DNA from: Lactarius indigo
Lineage: Eukaryota > Basidiomycota > Agaricomycetes > Russulales > Russulaceae
NCBI GenBank assembly: GCA_025766275.1
Contig: JAFKAC010000006.1
Span: forward strand, 1,364,001-1,428,000
Direction of reading: 5' to 3'
Length of the DNA stretch: 64,000 bases
Shown here: in pieces, positions 60,684 through 64,000 of the stretch
How the letters are laid out: each line of letters opens with the position of its first letter
Position numbering within the stretch: the first letter of the stretch is position 1
Program-made: the position numbers and the translations under genes
The notes under the pieces: generated by a model
Database searches by the model: none
What the model saw: the letters and a program-made list of their open reading frames with translations, nothing else
What the model was told of the DNA's origin: nothing

Positions 60684-62636
60684 ATGGATCCCGACTCGTT
60701 GGTCGACTGGTTCACCGCACACAACGGAACATTTGACCGCGCTGCGTTGACGTTTGCACCGATTGACAACCTCGGCTGGGGTGCTTTTGCTCTTTGCGAT
60801 CTCCAGGTACTCCCAAACTAAAACACGGTCAACTTGCCCCGTTCTGACATCACCAACCTAGCAGGATCACACCCTCTTTTCTCTCCCCCGCGATTTGACT
60901 TTCTCGACTCGTACATCCTCTCTTCCCCCTTTGATTGGCGAGGAAGATTGGAAGAAGCATGGCCTTCACGTCAGTTGGGCAGGTCTCATCCTTTGCCTCA
61001 TGTGGGAAGCGGCTCAAGGCGAATCCTCCAAGTGGTCAACGTATCTTGGTACGCATGGTGCCGTTCTACCAACGCTTCACCACCTTGACCCATCCAAGCA
61101 TCGCTGCCGATCACCTTTGATACGCCCATGTTTTGGAGCTCCGAGGATCTCGAGCAACTCAAGGGCACAGCTGTCCTAGGTCTCTTCCTCTCTCACATGG
61201 CCAGAGTTTGCGAGTTGAAGTTCTTCCAGACAAAATAGGAAAGGAGCAGGCCGAGAACGACTATGCCAACAAGGTGGTGCCTATACTCAAGGTCCGTGTA
61301 CTTGATACCTGAGACTCAACCTCATGTCCATGCTCCTTCTCAGAGCAGAACGGACTTGTTTGGGACGGAACATCCGGATCCACGATTTTCTCTAGAAGCA
61401 TACCACGTCATGGGAAGCCGCATCCTCTCACGAAGCTTCCAAGTTGAGGCGCAACCGCGGGTTGATGCTTCACATACTCCGCCTCTAGCCCACGAGGGCG
61501 CGGAGATGGACTTGGACAACTCTTCGCCGCTTCCACACGGAAATGGCGACACGGAAAATATTGAAGACGACGTGGAGAGTGACAGTGACAATGGCGATGA
61601 CCCCGCGAATGTGGCCATGGTTCCAATGGCCGATATGTTGAACGCGAGGTACGGGTGCGCGAACGTACGTATGTTCAGGTTCGGTCTGCACCCCCCTCAA
61701 ATCTCACTAACCGATTAACCATTCCAGGCCAAGCTTTTTGATGAAGACCGAGATCTCCGAATGGTCACAACACGATCAGTTCGTCAGGGCGAACAAATCG
61801 TGAGTCTCCTTCCGTGCGGCTCTACCTATCTACGGTTTTTTGCACATGCTCATATGCGAAAATTTGGATCAGTGGAACACATATGGAGACCCCCCCAATT
61901 CAGAGCTCCTTCGGCGTTATGGGCATGTCGATCAAGTTCCGCTCGCCGAGGGCGGCATTGGCAATCCTGCTGATATTGTCGAGATCCGTGCTGATCTTGT
62001 CATGGAAGTCATTGTGCAAAATTACCCCGAGTGGGCGGGCCCGCGGAGCACAGAACGCGTCGATTGGTGGTTAGAAGAGGGGGGCGACGAGTACGCCTTT
62101 CCCTCTCACGCCTTGGTCTCAAGTACCCTGATCTTCCCTCCGCAGCGTGTTCGTGGTGGACTCTTCGAACGATGTGCCAGAAGAGATATCCTCTTTCGTG
62201 CGGCTTTTAATGATGTCAGCGCTAGAGTGGGAAAAAACGAAGCGCAAGTCCAGGTTGCCGAAACCCAAGGAAGACGAAGCTGCCTTGTCCGTGACCGCTG
62301 ATGTCGTGAGAAGGCGGCTTGCCGAATACCCGACCACAATTGAGGTAGGTCTGCCAAAGAGAAGCCATCTTGATAAATTTAATCCATTTACGTTTTAGGA
62401 TGACGAGGCATTGCTCGGAGTAGAACAGGTCCCGGAAATACCGTTGAATCTAAAGCACGCGATAGTAGTACGACTCGGTGAGATGCGCATCTTGCACAGA
62501 CTGCTGCGGGGAGTTACCGCCCGGTTGGAGTCATCTCAGTACTCCGCCGCAGTCGGGTGGTGCCAGTGAGAGCAGGAAACGCAAGGCAGATGGAACAGTT
62601 ACTAGTGGGCGTGCGGGCAGGACGGTCAAACGATAG
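60684..62636 (+). CDS. RKM4: SET-domain protein lysine methyltransferase (RKM4/SETD6-like)
   Basis: This is a SAM-dependent methyltransferase of the SETD6/Rkm4 group; yeast Rkm4 methylates ribosomal protein L42. The start MDPDSLVDWFTAHNGTFDRA leads to NLGWGAFALCDLQ, QDHTLFSLPRDL, WAGLILCLMWEAAQGESSKW, LASLPITFDTPMFWSSEDLE, then an acidic insert, DDVESDSDNGDDPAN. The SET core follows with VPMADMLNARYGCAN, RDLRMVTTRSVRQGEQI and NTYGDPPNSELLRRYG. The Rubisco-LSMT-like C-terminal region includes VDWWLEEGGDEY and DVVRRRLAEYPTTIEDDEAL. The literal frame stops at 62569 (VGWCQ). Removing one T at 62558 continues GASESRKRKADGTVTSGRAG to 62636, the more typical basic tail. Confidence 0.9.
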
Positions 62637-62737
62637 CACAGGCTGATACCAAGTGTAGTATAGGCTTATGCATGCGGCGGATACCTCCGATGTTACCTCT
62701 CTCGTTGCCTGCCATCTCCACTAACTTGCTGTAAACC

Positions 62738-64000
62738 ATGTCCAACGAACCGCACTTACCTGGCTATAGTCTCGAAGATGACCCACACCCAGGTCCTTCG
62801 CCTCCTCGGGCAACGACTGTAGAGGACTGGGTAGACGATGACGTACAAGAGCCAGTGCTGAACTCCAGCGATACTGTCGTTGCTACAGCCACAACTCCAC
62901 CACCCACACAACCACAGTCGCTAACGCAGCAGCAAACTCTTTCTACCCCTCCTACGCTTGAAGAACAGCCTGCAGTCGACGAGTTTGCAGATCCCAAGAT
63001 AGCCCCGCTACATGCTATCTTTCCCGATTTTGATGCGGCCATCTTGTACGCTGCCAACTTTCGCGCCCAGTTTTGTCTTTTGGGGCGGTTTCCCCCCACT
63101 TTCTTGCTCACGCAACCAACCGATGTCTCTCTAGGTACTCCGTTGTCGACTCGGTCGACGGAGACCAGGACCGCGCGGTCGATGCTCTCTTGTCCATGAG
63201 CGATCCTGATCCACGTCCCCTCCTCCGCAGTAGCTCCCGCCCAGCCGCCCGCGGTATGTCAATCGGTTCTCCCGGAAAGCCAGGGTTTTTATACTTAATG
63301 ATCGCACCACCTGGCATACCACGCTTAGACCACGCAGACCCAACTAGACGAGGAATTTGCGCGACAGTTGATGCTGGAGGACGAACAGCGCTACGCTCGC
63401 GATCAGATCGCGCGGCAGCAGCACCAGCAACAACAGCAGCAACTCCGCCAGTTCCCTTATGCGCAGCGTACTACGACCGCAGCTACTCCACAGCAGCAGC
63501 AGGCCCGCAGTGGGTCCCCGCCGACTCCTCCCTCACAACGGGAGAGAGACACCATGACGGATGTACAGGAGCAATTTAGTAAGCTGGCCGAAAGTAAGCC
63601 CACCTCGTTACTGTCTTCTTACTTTTGATCTCCGGGAGCATGTTTGAGGGCTGCTGATGGTGGTGGTGGCGGTGGTGGTGGTGGTGGTGGTGTACGGGGA
63701 CTCTCTTGCGCGGGTGCAAATACGTTACATACCGTAATGATACTGATGCACAAAACAGGCGGGAAGCGGACGTTTAGCACCTTGGTATCAAAGGTCAAAG
63801 CCAAGGTTCAAGAATTTGATCAATCGAGGTATGCTAATCGTCACCCTAATTATTTTCTTTTGGCTGCACGGTCCCCACCTCCACCTCCCACTTGCGCTGT
63901 ACCTACCTCTCACTCCGCGGACAACCCTAGAGGAAGAGCGGGGGGGGCGGTGGTCGTGTACGTGAACGGGGGGCACCGGCAATCACCATCATTTTTGCTC
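62738..64000 (+). CDS. CUE-domain ubiquitin-binding protein (CUE5-like), 3' end missing
   Basis: Yeast Cue5 binds ubiquitin through its CUE domain and links aggregates to Atg8. The start MSNEPHLPGYSLEDDPHPGP leads to a Thr/Gln/Pro-rich N-terminus. The CUE domain is KIAPLHAIFPDFDAAILYSV, then VDSVDGDQDRAVDALLSMSD. DEEFARQLMLEDEQRYARDQ follows, as in fungal CUE5, then a poly-Gln stretch and TDVQEQFSKLAESGKRTFS, TLVSKVKAKVQEFDQSR. Introns are read at 63047-63135, about 63256-63340 and 63593-63758, the last containing a GTG repeat. One extra C at 63211-63212 breaks the frame (correcting gives SDPDHVPSSAVAPAQPPA). The gene continues beyond the window. Confidence 0.88.
63655..63692. repeat. GGT/GTG trinucleotide repeat in a CUE-gene intron
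   Basis: About twelve near-perfect GGT units with one GGC interruption lie inside the intron at 63593-63758. Confidence 0.85.

Overview
The window looks like nuclear DNA of a basidiomycete fungus, most likely an Agaricomycete. Genes are dense on both strands and broken by many 50-75 bp GT-AG introns. The proteins with recognisable families are typical fungal ones: a YMC-type mitochondrial carrier, Gti1/Pac2 (WOPR) regulators, PPG1, a Vps3844-domain protein and cytochrome c peroxidase. I see no operons, CRISPR arrays, rRNA, convincing tRNA or recognisable transposon. All gene models were spliced by eye from reading-frame continuity and conserved motifs.

Layout. 1-7.1 kb: a partial NADH-pyrophosphatase (-), a YMC-like carrier (+) and the 40S biogenesis factor TSR1 (+). 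7.5-14 kb, minus strand: a CLC chloride channel/exchanger, autophagy E2 ATG3 and a LYAR-type zinc-finger protein. 14-22.2 kb: cytochrome c peroxidase (+), an alpha-arrestin (-), sphingosine-1-phosphate lyase (-) and prefoldin subunit 4 (+). 23.6-26.7 kb: a Vps3844-domain membrane protein (-) and the TFIIA large subunit (+). 27.1-43.4 kb: three Gti1/Pac2 genes (two -, one +). Between the second and third lie cytosolic/mitochondrial cysteinyl-tRNA synthetase (+), free methionine-R-sulfoxide reductase (-) and glycolipid transfer protein (+). 43.4-48.1 kb holds no recognisable gene. 48.1-55.5 kb: a LysM protein (-), a Cys3/MetR-like bZIP (-), splicing factor CWC24 (+) and a two-finger zinc protein (-). 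57.2-64 kb: phosphatase PPG1 (+), a CRAL-TRIO/Sec14-like protein with a C-terminal membrane segment (-), an RKM4/SETD6-like lysine methyltransferase (+) and the start of a CUE5-like ubiquitin-binding protein (+, runs off the end).

Most genes are unrelated housekeeping genes, so the order does not suggest a pathway cluster. The main exception is the group of three WOPR regulators within about 16 kb, with long gene-free flanks. A second window-wide pattern is that about half of the conserved genes carry single-base indels, mostly +1, that break otherwise well-conserved frames. These look more like consensus-sequence errors than decay, because the protein resumes exactly in the neighbouring frame.
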